64,000 bases of DNA. Origin: JAWPMT01 sp965267435. GTDB taxonomy: Bacteria; Bacteroidota; Bacteroidia; Cytophagales; Cyclobacteriaceae. Positions within the stretch are counted from its first letter, which is position 1; each line of letters starts with the position of its first letter. Positions 12,001 through 18,523 of the stretch are shown piece after piece. Made by a program: the position numbers and the translations under genes. The notes below the pieces were generated by a model, which saw nothing but the letters and a program-made list of their open reading frames with translations, searched no databases and was not told the origin of the DNA. The stretch covers positions 4,030,001 through 4,094,000 of the forward strand of contig OZ253960.1 in the NCBI GenBank assembly GCA_965267435.1, read 5' to 3'.

Positions 12001-13260
12001 GTCGCTTCGGTAGCCATCGACCAGGCCGATCAGTCCATCGTTGATGAGACTACCTTGCAACTCACAGCAACTGTGCTGCCGGCCAATGCTGCAGATAAGT
12101 CTCTGATCTGGTCGTCAGATGACACAGGTGTAGCCACCGTCGATGCAGCTGGACTCGTTTCAGCGCATGCCGCAGGTACGGCCATCATTACTGCGGAGTC
12201 TGTGAATGGTATCCAGAGCACAGTGACCATCACTGTCACAGACATCCTGGTCGCTTCCGTAGCCATCGACCAGGCAGACCAGTCCATCGTAGATGAGACT
12301 ACCCTGCAACTCACAGCTACTGTCCTGCCGGCCAATGCTGCCGATCAATCATTGACCTGGTCTTCCAGCAACATTAATGTGGCGACCGTCGATGCGGCTG
12401 GACTTGTTTCAGCGCATGGCGCAGGTACTGCTGTCATCACGGCAGAGTCTATAAATGGCATCCAAAGTACGGTGACCATCACCGTCACGGATATTCTTGT
12501 CAGTTCGGTAGACATCGACCAGGCAGATCAATCCATCGCCGATGGTGCGACGTTGCAACTTACGGCCACTGTATTACCTTCAAATGCAGCAGATCAATCT
12601 CTGACCTGGTCCTCCAATAACACGAGCGTTGCCACCGTCAATGCCACCGGAATGGTTTCGGCATTGGCGACTGGGAGTGCGACCATCACAGCGAGGTCAC
12701 TTAATGGTAAGCAGAGCACTGTCAAAATCACTATTACCGATGTCCTCGTCACCAGCGTGGATATCGATCAGGAAGATCAGTCCATCGACGCCGAGGCCAC
12801 TGTCCAACTGACGGCGACGGTATTGCCAGTCAATGCCGCGAACAAGTCTTTGATTTGGTCTTCCAGCGACGAGACGGTCGCTTCTGTTGACGCCCTTGGC
12901 ATGGTGATAGCGCATTCAGCCGGTGAGGCCACCATCACTGCAGCATCCATCAATGGGCCCATCTCGTCTGTCAGAATAGCTGTCGAAGAAGTGATTTTGG
13001 GCACTCCAGAAGCAGATGTATTGACTCAAGAAATATCTCTGTATCCAAATCCTGCCATCGATTACCTGGCAGTGGATGTAACAGGAATGGTGGGAGAAAA
13101 AGAAGTCATTGTAAGCGATGGGTCAGGTCGGACCGTCCGTCGAGTTGTTGCTGAGGACGCTTCCAGCATTACCATCGATGTCTCAGACCTCACTGGCATC
13201 TACTTCGTAACTCTGGTACATGGCAATAGTACCTTTCAGAAGAAGATTATGGTGAAATAA
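1..13260 (+). CDS. Giant T9SS-secreted protein: beta-helix domain plus 33 tandem Ig-like (BIG2) repeats, 5' end outside window
   Basis: The reading frame is open from base 1 and its first residues already read as the end of a BIG2 domain, so the start lies upstream; the first GTG (base 28) is not the real start. At least 4,419 residues are visible. Counting from the GTG, the order is: BIG2 (1-85); carbohydrate-binding-like beta sandwich (about 90-215); right-handed parallel beta-helix (about 222-765), beginning YYVSAAGDD, of the kind seen in polysaccharide lyases and glycan epimerases; BIG2 (769-850); two sets of cadherin-like and jelly-roll-like modules (851-1576); 33 BIG2 repeats (about 1582-4322); and a C-terminal T9SS type A sorting domain with the YPNP motif (about 4328-4410). 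Such proteins cross the outer membrane by T9SS and are attached or released. A polysaccharide-binding or -cleaving head on a long stalk is an inference; no catalytic residues were identified. Confidence 0.9.
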   Translation, partial: TPITVTILAVTGVSISAQSGALFAGDSEQLSATIAPADATNQNVTWSSDDEAIATVDANGLVSALSVGSANITVTTVDGGFTSSTAITISPSIDGTLNDEIEGETATLSGNTEAIAHANASGGTYVRLMDTSPEGTLDITLEDIPETGTYKLYVYAFNNGVTQNINLSVNGGGASTVVLQPSNLPADGPANVTLLDVDLVQGINTISLSAISGTEVLLDYFKLTENFTAYYVSAAGDDANDGSIDSPWQTLDKASEAAKATSNGGLLNPGDKLLFRRGDTFEGKLVVLCSGTEEQPIEFGAYGVGELPIISGSGSIPNGDNIEAIKLTNVSHVIFDGLWVKNDRQNMGTITWSTNNSFGFKILANKWGGISKGLTFRNLKITDILAVDMLDFERNFTRDYYSAHGFFIDSQPDDSTTTPVTRVAIEDVLIEDCYFYNIGARGVNVRHLTNVADYPVDSVDRNRNIVIRNNTFQQIGGDAVVLSSVYNGLVENNDFIDLGWGDHLSSTDRYFGRGEGCWVWNTRNVIIQFNKQYRSRGYGDTYANGHVDFYCKNIIFQYNYSEDTEGGFCEILGASNKSTFRYNVSVNDGFRSTNGYSIWLSGYVGGGETPVRSDSNYVYNNTIYLNQATHKPDISIFAKNTWIYNNIFKATNGAQIGADEVMIDIEPGSEFVVANNLFSGDISTTFSDLDATKIIGSDPQFVDENAGTIEGFQLASGSPAIDAGTTFPEPDFPMAGKGIFKHIFMHAPTDYYGNVVDVTNLAPNIGADNNYNTGVVDVTGVSVSSQSGTLYPNQTEQLTATIAPANATSKYVTWSSDDETVAIVDTDGLVTTVNAGTATITATTLDGGFTGTTVITVSIDATLSDLKVSGLTIDGFDPATTSYTYKLAYASTQLPNIVGSPSDPLASVGSVVLTGGSWSDVATTSATASLTVTAQDGSTTETYTINFQRIGNGEDITFSMANDDFESYADGQDLDFNSNGGNGNYKVESSLTTITATLDAGQGADGSDKYMLGALYNSNWILDREFTLTEGETYRWSVAVKAFGETNNWWTSRYELAVKNGTDTLKTPANANAYIDQSINSGNGGTWINQSLDFVVGPGQSAVKLQFRKWNAAREASYHFDNFTLERLAHTDATLSDLTLDGTTISGFAPGTLTYTVELPYTSTALPAIVGTANDDKAFVTPLVTAGGDWSDLNVDTVTATVRVTAEDGTSNDYVITFNRAPSPIVTLSDLQLNGLTIDLFTATKTSYSVNLAYASTSLPSIVPTASDVDASVSTVIITGGAWSDVATTSAVADFTVTAEDGTTTADYSVTFNRLGNGVPVNQMIFADDFEGYGNGQDLDFNSNGGVGKYEVDGSVTTLNAVVDAGQGAGGSDQYGASGLYNSNFTISTDFNLIEGETYTWKVSIKAFGEAGNAWTARYELSALHNTTKLQTPLNADAYIDQEITGATDGVWIDQEIQFVVGNGENPVTLQFHKWNGTREGTYYFDNFTLERAVHTDATLSDLTVDGTTVTGFASGTTSYDVTLPYSSTTLPPVVGTATDNRAATGTAVFAGGDWSNVATTTATATVAGIAEDGTTQDYVVTFHRGPDPSIVASVDIDQADQSIVDETTLQLTATVLPGTAVDKSLTWSSDDTGVATVDAAGLVSAHAAGTAVITAESVNGIQSTVTITVTDILVASVAIDQADQSIVDETTLQLTATVLPANAADKSLTWSSDDTGVATVDAAGLVSAHAAGTAVITAESVNGIQSTVTITVTDILVASVAIDQADQSIVDETTLQLTATVLPANAADKSLTWSSDDTGVATVDAAGLVSAHAAGTAVITAESVNGIQSTVTITVTDILVASVAIDQADQSIVDETTLQLTATVLPANAADKSLTWSSDDTGVATVDAAGLVSAHAAGTAVITAESVNGIQSTVTITVTDILVASVAIDQADQSIVDETTLQLTATVLPANAADKSLTWSSDDTGVATVDAAGLVSAHAAGTAVITAESVNGIQSTVTITVTDILVASVAIDQADQSIVDETTLQLTATVLPANAADKSLTWSSDDTGVATVDAAGLVSAHAAGTAVITAESVNGIQSTVTITVTDILVASVAIDQADQSIVDETTLQLTATVLPANAADKSLTWSSDDTGVATVDAAGLVSAHAAGTAVITAESTNGIQNTVTITVTDILVASVAIDQADQSIVDETTLQLTATVLPANAADKSLTWSSDDTGVATVDAAGLVSAHAAGTAVITAESVNGIQSTVTITVTDILVASVAIDQADQSIVDETTLQLTATVLPANAADKSLTWSSDDTGVATVDAAGLVSAHAAGTAVITAESVNGIQSTVTITVTDILVASVAIDQADQSIVDETTLQLTATVLPANAADQSLTWSSDDTGVATVDAAGLVSAHAAGTAVITAESVNGIQSTVTITVTDILVASVAIDQADQSIVDETTLQLTATVLPANAADKSLTWSSDDTGVATVDVSGLVSAHAAGTAVITAESVNGIQSTVTITVTDILVASVAIDQADQSIVDETTLQLTATVLPANAADKSLTWSSDDTGVATVDASGLVSAHAAGTAVITAESVNGIQSTVTITVTDILVASVAIDQADQSIVDETTLQLTATVLPANAADQSLTWSSDDTGVATVDAAGLVSAHAAGTAIITAESANGIQSTVTITVTDILVASVAIDQADQSIVDETTLQLTATVLPANAADQSLTWSSDDTGVATVDAAGLVSAHAAGTAVITAESVNGIQSTVTITVTDILVASVAIDQADQSIVDETTLQLTATVLPANAADQSLTWSSDDTGVATVDAAGLVSAHAAGTAVITAESVNGIQSTVTITVTDILVASVAIDQADQSIVDETTLQLTATVLPANAADQSLTWSSDDTGVATVDAAGLVSAHAAGTAVITAESVNGIQSTVTITVTDILVASVAIDQADQSIVDETTLQLTATVLPANAADQSLTWSSDDTGVATVDAAGLVSAHAAGTAVITAESVNGIQSTVTITVTDILVASVAIDQADQSIVDETTLQLTATVLPANAADQSLTWSSDDTGVATVDAAGLVSAHAAGTAVITAESVNGIQSTVTITVTDILVASVAIDQADQSIVDETTLQLTATVLPANAADKSLTWSSDDTGVATVDAAGLVSAHALGSVVITAESANGVQGTINITVSTSIIEVTSVSIDQADQSIVDETTLQLTATILPANATNTNLTWSSNNTGIATVDASGLVSAHAAGTAVITAESTNGIQSTVTITVTDILVASVAIDQADQSIVDETTLQLTATVLPANAADQSLTWSSDDTGVATVDAAGLVSAHAAGTAVITAESVNGIQSTVTITVTDILVASVAIDQADQSIVDETTLQLTATVLPANAADQSLTWSSDDTGVATVDAAGLVSAHAAGTAVITAESVNGIQSTVTITVTDILVASVAIDQADQSIVDETTLQLTATVLPANAADKSLIWSSDDTGVATVDAAGLVSAHAAGTAVITAESTNGIQSTVTITVTDILVASVAIDQADQSIVDETTLQLTATVLPANAADKSLTWSSDDTGVATVDASGLVSAHAAGTAVITAESVNGIQSTVTITVTDILVASVAIDQADQSIVDETTLQLTATVLPANAADQSLTWSSDDTGVATVDATGLVSAHAAGTAIITAESTNGIQSTVTITVTDILVASVAIDQADQAIVDGTTLQLTATVLPANAADKSLIWSSDDTGVATVDAAGLVSAHAAGTAIITAESVNGIQSTVTITVTDILVASVAIDQADQSIVDETTLQLTATVLPANAADKSLTWSSDDTGVATVDAAGLVSAHAAGTAIITAESVNGIQSIVTITVTDILVASVAMDQADQSIVDETTLQLTATVLPANATDQSLTWSSDDTGVATVDATGLVSAHAAGTATITTESVNGIQSTVTITVTDILVASVAIDQADQSIVDETTLQLTATVLPANAADQSLTWSSDDTGVATVDATGLVSAHAAGTAVITAESVNGIQSTVTITVTDILVASVAIDQADQSIVDETTLQLTATVLPANAADKSLIWSSDDTGVATVDAAGLVSAHAAGTAIITAESVNGIQSTVTITVTDILVASVAIDQADQSIVDETTLQLTATVLPANAADQSLTWSSSNINVATVDAAGLVSAHGAGTAVITAESINGIQSTVTITVTDILVSSVDIDQADQSIADGATLQLTATVLPSNAADQSLTWSSNNTSVATVNATGMVSALATGSATITARSLNGKQSTVKITITDVLVTSVDIDQEDQSIDAEATVQLTATVLPVNAANKSLIWSSSDETVASVDALGMVIAHSAGEATITAASINGPISSVRIAVEEVILGTPEADVLTQEISLYPNPAIDYLAVDVTGMVGEKEVIVSDGSGRTVRRVVAEDASSITIDVSDLTGIYFVTLVHGNSTFQKKIMVK
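4768..12990 (+). repeat. Tandem array of 33 BIG2-coding units, 249-bp period
   Basis: Using the codon that opens each V-x-I-D-Q motif as a phase mark, units fall at 4783, 5032, 5281 and so on every 249 bp to 9265 (19 units), then at 9520 and every 249 bp to 12757 (14 units). The step from 9265 to 9520 is 255 bp, a two-codon insertion, and that unit is also divergent in sequence. Most units encode the same 83 residues, with variation mainly at one K/Q position before SLTWSS and in the A/S/T residue before GLVSAH. Units starting 8020, 8269, 8518, 8767 and 9016 appear identical at the DNA level by eye. The last two units are the most diverged. The copy number could be affected by assembly. Confidence 0.95.
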
Positions 13261-13302
13261 CCAGAAGCAAATTCATAGCTGGCATCATACTTCTTTTCCG
13301 AA

Positions 13303-13336
13303 GAACCCTGGGGTCATATTCCCGGGGTTTTCTTTT
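13303..13336 (+). terminator. Rho-independent terminator of the giant gene
   Basis: About 43 bases after the stop codon, AACCCTGGG and CCCGGGGTT form a stem (one G-U pair) around a short AT-rich loop. The stem is followed by a T-rich run (TTTTCTTTT). Confidence 0.8.
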
Positions 13337-13828
13337 ACTCTCATCGGGGAAAATTCAATTTTTTAAGGAAGCCTGGGGCACTATGAGTACTTCGCACGGA
13401 CTTACAAAAAAACTTAGCCTCCGGGTCGTTCTTAGCCTATGTTAATCGTTTTGAGATTTCCACGTTCTACCTTTGAACTTTGTGGTATTAGCAAACCATG
13501 AAAGGTCTACGAACACAGGTTACGACCCCAGCCAGCCAAATTGATCGTTAGGCAGGTTGGGGTTTACTGTGCCCTCTAAATCCGGTATTCTCAGATCCCC
13601 TCCCCCTTTCAGAAAGTCAAATCCATTTCATTTCTTTTCAGGCAGCCCGAAGGGATGACCTTGCACAATAGGCCGGATAGTAGCGGCAGCCGGCATTGGG
13701 TGACGGGCCCTAACCTATCGCTTCCAAATTGAGTGCAACACGTAGGGGGTCCCGGCACTGGGGCCGAGCTATAGCGGATAGCCGGAGCAACTCCAGCCAT
13801 GAAATGCCCACCTCTCCCTCCAAAAAAA
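13337..13828. other. Intergenic stretch with a possible small structured transcript
   Basis: No convincing protein gene is seen. A TAccTTTG box (13468-13475) matches the Bacteroidota -7 element but lacks a good -33 partner. Downstream lie a 17-codon reading frame (ATG at 13498, TAG at 13549-13551) and a strong hairpin, ACCCCAGCCAGCC (13525-13537) with GGCAGGTTGGGGT (13551-13563), containing one wobble and one mismatch. This could be a small RNA or leader, but no T-run follows the hairpin. The rest, to the end of the TauE-like gene, shows nothing recognisable. Confidence 0.35.
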
Positions 13829-14581
13829 TCAGAAAAACAGCTTGAGTGCCGCGAGAATCGTAGAGACGATGAGGAAGATGCGATAAGGTCGCTCGGGGAT
13901 GAGTTTGGTGACGCGCAGGCCGATAAAGACGCCGATGAGGATGAGTGGAAAGAGGAGTATGTTCATCTGGAAACTCTCCCAGGTGATGGTCTCCCAGGAC
14001 CAAATATGGAAGGGAACTTTGAAGACGTTGACGCAGAGGAAGAACCAGGCGGCGGTACCGATGAAGTTGTTTTTGGGCAGGCTCATGGCCAAAAGATAGA
14101 TGGTCATCACAGGCCCTGCGGCATTGCCAATCATCGTCGTGAAACCTCCCAAAAATCCGGCGATCGAAGCAAAGTAGATGTTGTGAGGGATCTCCCGCCT
14201 GCCCGATCGGAAAACCATGATGGCAATCCCCGCCAGAATGATGACTGAGAGCAGCTGCCGAAACTGATCGTCATTGATCCACTCGCCCACAAACATGGCG
14301 ACGATCACACCCAATATCGTACTAGGGGCCAGCTTGATGAGATAGGCAAATTCGGCGTGCTGGTGGTAGTGTCTCACGGCGAAAACATCCGCCATGATCA
14401 GCATGGGGAGGAGAAATCCGGTCGACGGCCTGGCACCCAACACCGAGGCCATGACAGGCACAACGAGCATGCCGATGCCCGATAAACCGGTTTTGGCCAT
14501 ACCTACACAAACCGCTGAAAAACCCAGCCACAGCCAGTCAGAGGTTGTTAGTTCGAATGCAAGATCGGGGAGGAAATCCAA
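13829..14581 (-). CDS. TauE/SafE-family sulfite/anion exporter-like membrane protein
   Basis: A 250-residue, strongly hydrophobic protein with about seven to eight predicted membrane segments. It shows features of the TauE/SafE family (DUF81): a glycine-rich first helix (MAKTGLSGIGML) and a second-half repeat with GFLGGFTTMIGNAAGP. Family members move sulfite, sulfoacetate or other organic sulfur anions across the inner membrane, but substrates are rarely known. Length is normal for the family (240-270). The neighbour is a short-chain dehydrogenase on the same strand, 82 bp upstream; a functional link is not evident. The family call is firm and the substrate unknown. Confidence 0.85.
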   Translation of the reverse strand: MDFLPDLAFELTTSDWLWLGFSAVCVGMAKTGLSGIGMLVVPVMASVLGARPSTGFLLPMLIMADVFAVRHYHQHAEFAYLIKLAPSTILGVIVAMFVGEWINDDQFRQLLSVIILAGIAIMVFRSGRREIPHNIYFASIAGFLGGFTTMIGNAAGPVMTIYLLAMSLPKNNFIGTAAWFFLCVNVFKVPFHIWSWETITWESFQMNILLFPLILIGVFIGLRVTKLIPERPYRIFLIVSTILAALKLFF

Positions 14582-14663
14582 GCGTTAGGTTTGGTGAGAG
14601 ATTGGCTGTGAAGATAAGCGATTTTGCACCGCTCCGTGATAGGATTTCTTTCCCAGCTAAGAA

Positions 14664-15413
14664 TCAGTCCCGAACGCGGGATTTCCGCAGGCCTTTTGGC
14701 AACCAGCGCTTCGCGGACTCCAGCACTTTGTCTACAGGATGAGGTGGTGTATCCACCTGATGGGCGACGACTGCCGAATAGCCTTCGGCGGCTACTTCGG
14801 CCGGAGACAACATCTCTTTGGCCTTTGGCGGAGCGCCGGCTTTGTCATGAAAATTGGTGTCCGTGGCGTCAGGTCGGAGCAACGCCAACGTCACCCCACT
14901 CTTGGCCCACTCGTCCGCAAGACTGTCGTGGAGCGTCTGGATATATTGCTTGCTGGCATTGTACACAGCCATCGCATGTTTTGGTTCGTAGGTGTGGCCT
15001 GATACATTGAGGATGCCGCCGCGGCCCCTCGCCAGCATGTCGGCACCGAAGAGATACGTCAAATGCGTCGGCGTGAGCATGTTCACATTCATCATCATCT
15101 CGATCCGGTCCCAGTCCTTGTCTTGAAATACGCCGAAATCGCCAAAGCCCGCAATATTGAAGAGATATTCTACTTCGATCCCCTCAGCGGCCACGGCCTC
15201 GTAAAGTTCGAGCGCAGCATCGGGGATACTGAGATCCTTGGGCAGAACCAATACCTCCACATGATAGGCCTCTTCGAGTTCACCCCTGAGCGCATTGAGC
15301 TTGCTGGTACTACGAGCCACAAGGATCAGGTCGCTACCAGCCGAAGCATGCAGCCGGGCTACTTCCAATCCTATCCCGCTCGAGGCGCCTGTCACAAGAG
15401 CTACGTTGTTCAT
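14664..15413 (-). CDS. Short-chain dehydrogenase/reductase (classical SDR)
   Basis: A 249-residue classical SDR. The N-terminus has the nucleotide-binding TGASSGIG motif (residues 8-15), followed by the structural NIAG motif, the catalytic Ser in NVSGH and the YNASK form of YxxxK near residue 155. An Arg-rich segment after the second strand (VARSTSKL) suggests NADP(H) preference. The substrate cannot be told; the closest general type is the DltE/YqjQ-like SDRs annotated for lipid or ketone reduction. Start chosen at the ATG placed five residues before the Rossmann strand. It is transcribed away from the padR operon and could share the regulatory region 15414-15563. Confidence 0.9.
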   Translation of the reverse strand: MNNVALVTGASSGIGLEVARLHASAGSDLILVARSTSKLNALRGELEEAYHVEVLVLPKDLSIPDAALELYEAVAAEGIEVEYLFNIAGFGDFGVFQDKDWDRIEMMMNVNMLTPTHLTYLFGADMLARGRGGILNVSGHTYEPKHAMAVYNASKQYIQTLHDSLADEWAKSGVTLALLRPDATDTNFHDKAGAPPKAKEMLSPAEVAAEGYSAVVAHQVDTPPHPVDKVLESAKRWLPKGLRKSRVRD

Positions 15414-15491
15414 TCTTTTATTTAGAAACCACTAGTCTTATCTTAATATAACAGAAATCGTACCCATTTTAGAATATTCGGGAGTGAGCGA

Positions 15492-15552
15492 GTAAATCAT
15501 TTACTTAACAGATATGAAACTAATATATTATATTCACGTTTGTTAAGTAAAT
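15492..15552. promoter_or_regulatory. Probable PadR operator: paired palindromes upstream of padR
   Basis: ATTTACTTAACA (15499-15510) and TGTTAAGTAAAT (15541-15552) form a perfect 12-bp inverted repeat with a 30-bp AT-rich centre. The left arm overlaps a second perfect palindrome, GTAAATcATTTAC (15492-15504), and GTAAATCA recurs directly at 15547-15554. The site ends 11 bp before the padR start. Dimeric PadR proteins usually repress their own operon through such sites. A CACGTTTG box (15535-15542), one base off the TAnnTTTG consensus, overlaps the right arm. Confidence 0.65.
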
Positions 15553-15563
15553 CAATGTGATCC

Positions 15564-15890
15564 ATGAGCGAACAATCACTCGGAGAATTCGAAGAACTTG
15601 TACTATTAATGGTGGCGGCCTTGCACGATGAAGCTTACGGTGTGGCGATTCTGGAAAACCTGGAAAATAAGGTCAACAAAAAGGTCAACATAAGCGCGAT
15701 CCACGTAGCACTCAAGCGCCTAGAAAACAAAGGCTTCGTACAGTCGCGGTTTGGAGGCATCACCTCTGACCGGGGTGGTCGCAGGAAAAAGTTCTACGTC
15801 ATTACGGCACTGGGCAAAAAGATGCTTGACCAACAGTATGCGCTGAGGACGAGCATCTATCAGCAAATTCCAAACATCTCCTTCAACTAA
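15564..15890 (+). CDS. PadR-family transcriptional regulator
   Basis: A 108-residue winged-helix protein. It has the PadR signature: LGEFEELVLLMVAAL, then YGVAILENLE, a recognition helix region ISAIHVALKRLENKG and the wing GGRRKKFYVITALG. PadR proteins are dimeric repressors, often derepressed by toxic or membrane-active compounds. The protein ends soon after the wing, so it is a short (subfamily 1, PadR-s1-like) form with only a brief dimerisation helix. The stop codon lies 2 bp before the first permease gene, so the three genes form one operon. Autoregulation through the palindromes just upstream is inferred. Confidence 0.9.
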   Translation: MSEQSLGEFEELVLLMVAALHDEAYGVAILENLENKVNKKVNISAIHVALKRLENKGFVQSRFGGITSDRGGRRKKFYVITALGKKMLDQQYALRTSIYQQIPNISFN

Positions 15891-15892
15891 GC

Positions 15893-18523
15893 ATGCATCC
15901 CTCTCCACCGAAATACCCAATGCGATTTCTTCATTGGTTTTGCAAGCCTTCCTTCATCGAGGAGATCGAGGGTGACCTGGTGGAGCTCTTCGAAAAACGC
16001 TATGTGGCCTCTCCGCGTAGAGCCCGATGGCATTTCGCGTGGGACGTACTCAAGACGTTCCGATGGATCAACTTTCGGTCAATTACTATCAACAATCTGG
16101 TCATGAACTCTCTCAAAAACTACATCAAAGTCTATTTCCGCAGGTTTCGCAATGAAACGACGCACTACCTGGTCAACATTCTTGGGTTGGGCATGGGGCT
16201 TGCAGTCCTATTCTACATTCTGATCTACGTCTACGACGAACACAATATAGATGCCTATCATTCGAAATCGGATAGGATCTACCGGGTACTAGAGAAAAGA
16301 ACTGGTGAGGATGGCGAAATAGCCCACTACAGTGCCACCTCCAATATGCTCTTTGAGGCATTGAAGAATGACTTGCCCGAAGTAGAGGAAACCGCCAGAA
16401 TGATCTATCTGGGCTCTGGCGGACTCAAGTACGAAGAGACCCTCTTCAATGATCGCCAATATGCCTTCGCCAGTGAGAGCATCTTCAGAATTCTCGACTT
16501 TGAAATCACCGTGGGCGACCCGTACAAGGAGTTTAATGGGCCGGTGGGCGTCGTATTGAATGAGAGCACTGCGAGGAGATTGTTCCGCGACGAGGAACCT
16601 GTGGGTAAGCTGGTAGACCTACCAGGTAAAGCAGAGGGAGTAGAGGTCCTGGCGGTATACAAAGACCTACCAAAGAGCTCCACCTATCAATTCAATACGA
16701 TTTATGTCTCTCACTTCGAGCAGTTTCCCGGCAATATGGGAGCGTGGTTCAGCACCTACGAGAGCCGGGGAATGAGCACAATCGCATTGCTCAAAGAAAA
16801 CGCGGACCCCGAGGATATTCTGGCCAAGAAGGAGGCTTTCCTGGCGAAGTACTTTGACGAGGAGAGCATTCCTTTGCACGACTTTTACTTCCAGTCTTTC
16901 ACTGATATGCACCTGGGGTCCACCCACTTGCAAGAGTGGGGTACCGAGCCCCTGCTGGCTCTACCTTATTCAAGACCCGAGTTCGTGACGATCATCTTAT
17001 TGATAGGTCTATTCGTGATCGTCGTGGCAGCGCTCAACTACATCAACCTCTCCTCGGTACAGGCCTTGAAGCGTACGCTGGAAGCCGGCATCCGCAAGGT
17101 GAATGGGGCCACTGTTGGGCAGCTTCGATTTCAGCTTGTTGTTGAGACCTTCCTAACATTGTTCATTGCCTATGCCCTATCCATAGGGCTTCTGGTGCTG
17201 TTCCGCTTGCAGTTTCTGGAGTTGGCCAATAAGAGCATAGCCCTGGAGCAATTCTTCACTGCCGATTTGCTCATGTACCACGGCATCGTATTTTTCACGA
17301 TCCTAATCCTTTCCTCGCTGATTCCTGCGCTATACTATTCGAAACTGAATCGGACGCTCATTCTGACGAAAAATGTATTCTCAGGAAAAGGAGACCTATT
17401 GCGGAAGACCTTTGTCGTGGTGCAATATGGTATATCTCTATGTCTGATCATCGGATCGATTGTATTGTACCGACAGCTGAACTTTGTCCAGACGAAAGAC
17501 CTCGGCTTCGACAATGACCGACTCCTGACGCTGGATATCAATAGTGGCGCGGCGAGGCGAAACTTCCGTGGAATTGTGGAGGGATTGAAGTCGCACTCCA
17601 GCATCGAAAATGCATCGACCTCCTCGCGGGTACCGGGAGAATGGAAGTACATCCCGTCTGTCGGCCTGAGTCAAAACAAGACCGAGGAGAAAGTAATGGC
17701 CACGCACTATGCTGTGGATGCCAACTGGGTGGATACTTATAGTATGGAGATTGTGCAGGGGAGAAACTTCTCCGGCACGCCTAGCTCTGATACGCTGAAG
17801 CTGGTCATCAACGAAGCTGCCGTCAAAGCCCTGGGATTGGACGATCCTATCGATCAGATGCTATGGATTGAAGAGGACACGATCGCCAAAATGCAGGTCA
17901 TTGGTGTTGTGAAGGATTTTCACTTCGAATCCCTTCATGAAACGCTGGGACCGGTAGCGCTCACAAGCTGGAACAACCCGATCTTCCCCATCGATTACTT
18001 CACCATTCGCTACAAGGACGATCCACAGGCGGCGATTGCTCAAATAGAAGAAGTGCAACGGCAATTCGACCCTGATACGCCTGCTGAAATCAACTTCCTC
18101 GACGAGCGCTGGGAGCGGTACTACAAGTCAGACATGACACGCAGCAACCTCATTCTCGTCGCGACAGTGATCTCAATAATTGTTTCCGCCTTTGGCCTCT
18201 TCGGGCTGATCAACTTTACGGCGGAGCGGCGAACCAAAGAGGTCGGCATTCGAAAGGTACTAGGGGCGTCTATCCCCAATATCCTGAAAGTGATTCTCAA
18301 AGACTATGTAGTATTACTAGCAGTTGCTCTCCTGGTGGCGGCACCGATCTCTTACTACTTGCTCAGCAACTGGCTGGCTGATTTTGCCTACCGCATCAAC
18401 TTGTCCGTGTGGATCTTTTTATTTGCGTTCCTGAGTGTCTTGATGATCTCTTTTGGCACGGTCGTCTCCCGAGTATATCGGCTGGCGAAAACCAACCCAG
18501 TGAAGTCTCTCCGGTATGAATGA
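15893..18523 (+). CDS. FtsX/MacB-type ABC permease with N-terminal permease prefix domain
   Basis: An 876-residue membrane protein. Residues about 8-62 (FLHWFCKPSFIEEIEGDL and following) form the cytoplasmic prefix seen on permeases that accompany PadR regulators. After it come TM1 (about 92-114), a large MacB-like extracytoplasmic domain, an FtsX block with three helices (about 360-490) containing the RKVNGA motif, a second extracytoplasmic domain and a final FtsX block with EVGIRKVLGAS (about 770-870). The protein ends NPVKSLRYE, typical of the family. MacB-type permeases transmit ATP-driven conformational change rather than forming a pore. No ATPase gene lies nearby. The padR stop is 2 bp upstream and the next permease overlaps by 8 bp. 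Confidence 0.9.
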   Translation: MHPSPPKYPMRFLHWFCKPSFIEEIEGDLVELFEKRYVASPRRARWHFAWDVLKTFRWINFRSITINNLVMNSLKNYIKVYFRRFRNETTHYLVNILGLGMGLAVLFYILIYVYDEHNIDAYHSKSDRIYRVLEKRTGEDGEIAHYSATSNMLFEALKNDLPEVEETARMIYLGSGGLKYEETLFNDRQYAFASESIFRILDFEITVGDPYKEFNGPVGVVLNESTARRLFRDEEPVGKLVDLPGKAEGVEVLAVYKDLPKSSTYQFNTIYVSHFEQFPGNMGAWFSTYESRGMSTIALLKENADPEDILAKKEAFLAKYFDEESIPLHDFYFQSFTDMHLGSTHLQEWGTEPLLALPYSRPEFVTIILLIGLFVIVVAALNYINLSSVQALKRTLEAGIRKVNGATVGQLRFQLVVETFLTLFIAYALSIGLLVLFRLQFLELANKSIALEQFFTADLLMYHGIVFFTILILSSLIPALYYSKLNRTLILTKNVFSGKGDLLRKTFVVVQYGISLCLIIGSIVLYRQLNFVQTKDLGFDNDRLLTLDINSGAARRNFRGIVEGLKSHSSIENASTSSRVPGEWKYIPSVGLSQNKTEEKVMATHYAVDANWVDTYSMEIVQGRNFSGTPSSDTLKLVINEAAVKALGLDDPIDQMLWIEEDTIAKMQVIGVVKDFHFESLHETLGPVALTSWNNPIFPIDYFTIRYKDDPQAAIAQIEEVQRQFDPDTPAEINFLDERWERYYKSDMTRSNLILVATVISIIVSAFGLFGLINFTAERRTKEVGIRKVLGASIPNILKVILKDYVVLLAVALLVAAPISYYLLSNWLADFAYRINLSVWIFLFAFLSVLMISFGTVVSRVYRLAKTNPVKSLRYE

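Noticed and set aside
4768..12990. Repeat array considered as CRISPR or satellite DNA
   Set aside because: The period is 249 bp with no spacers and it preserves one reading frame encoding Ig-like domains.
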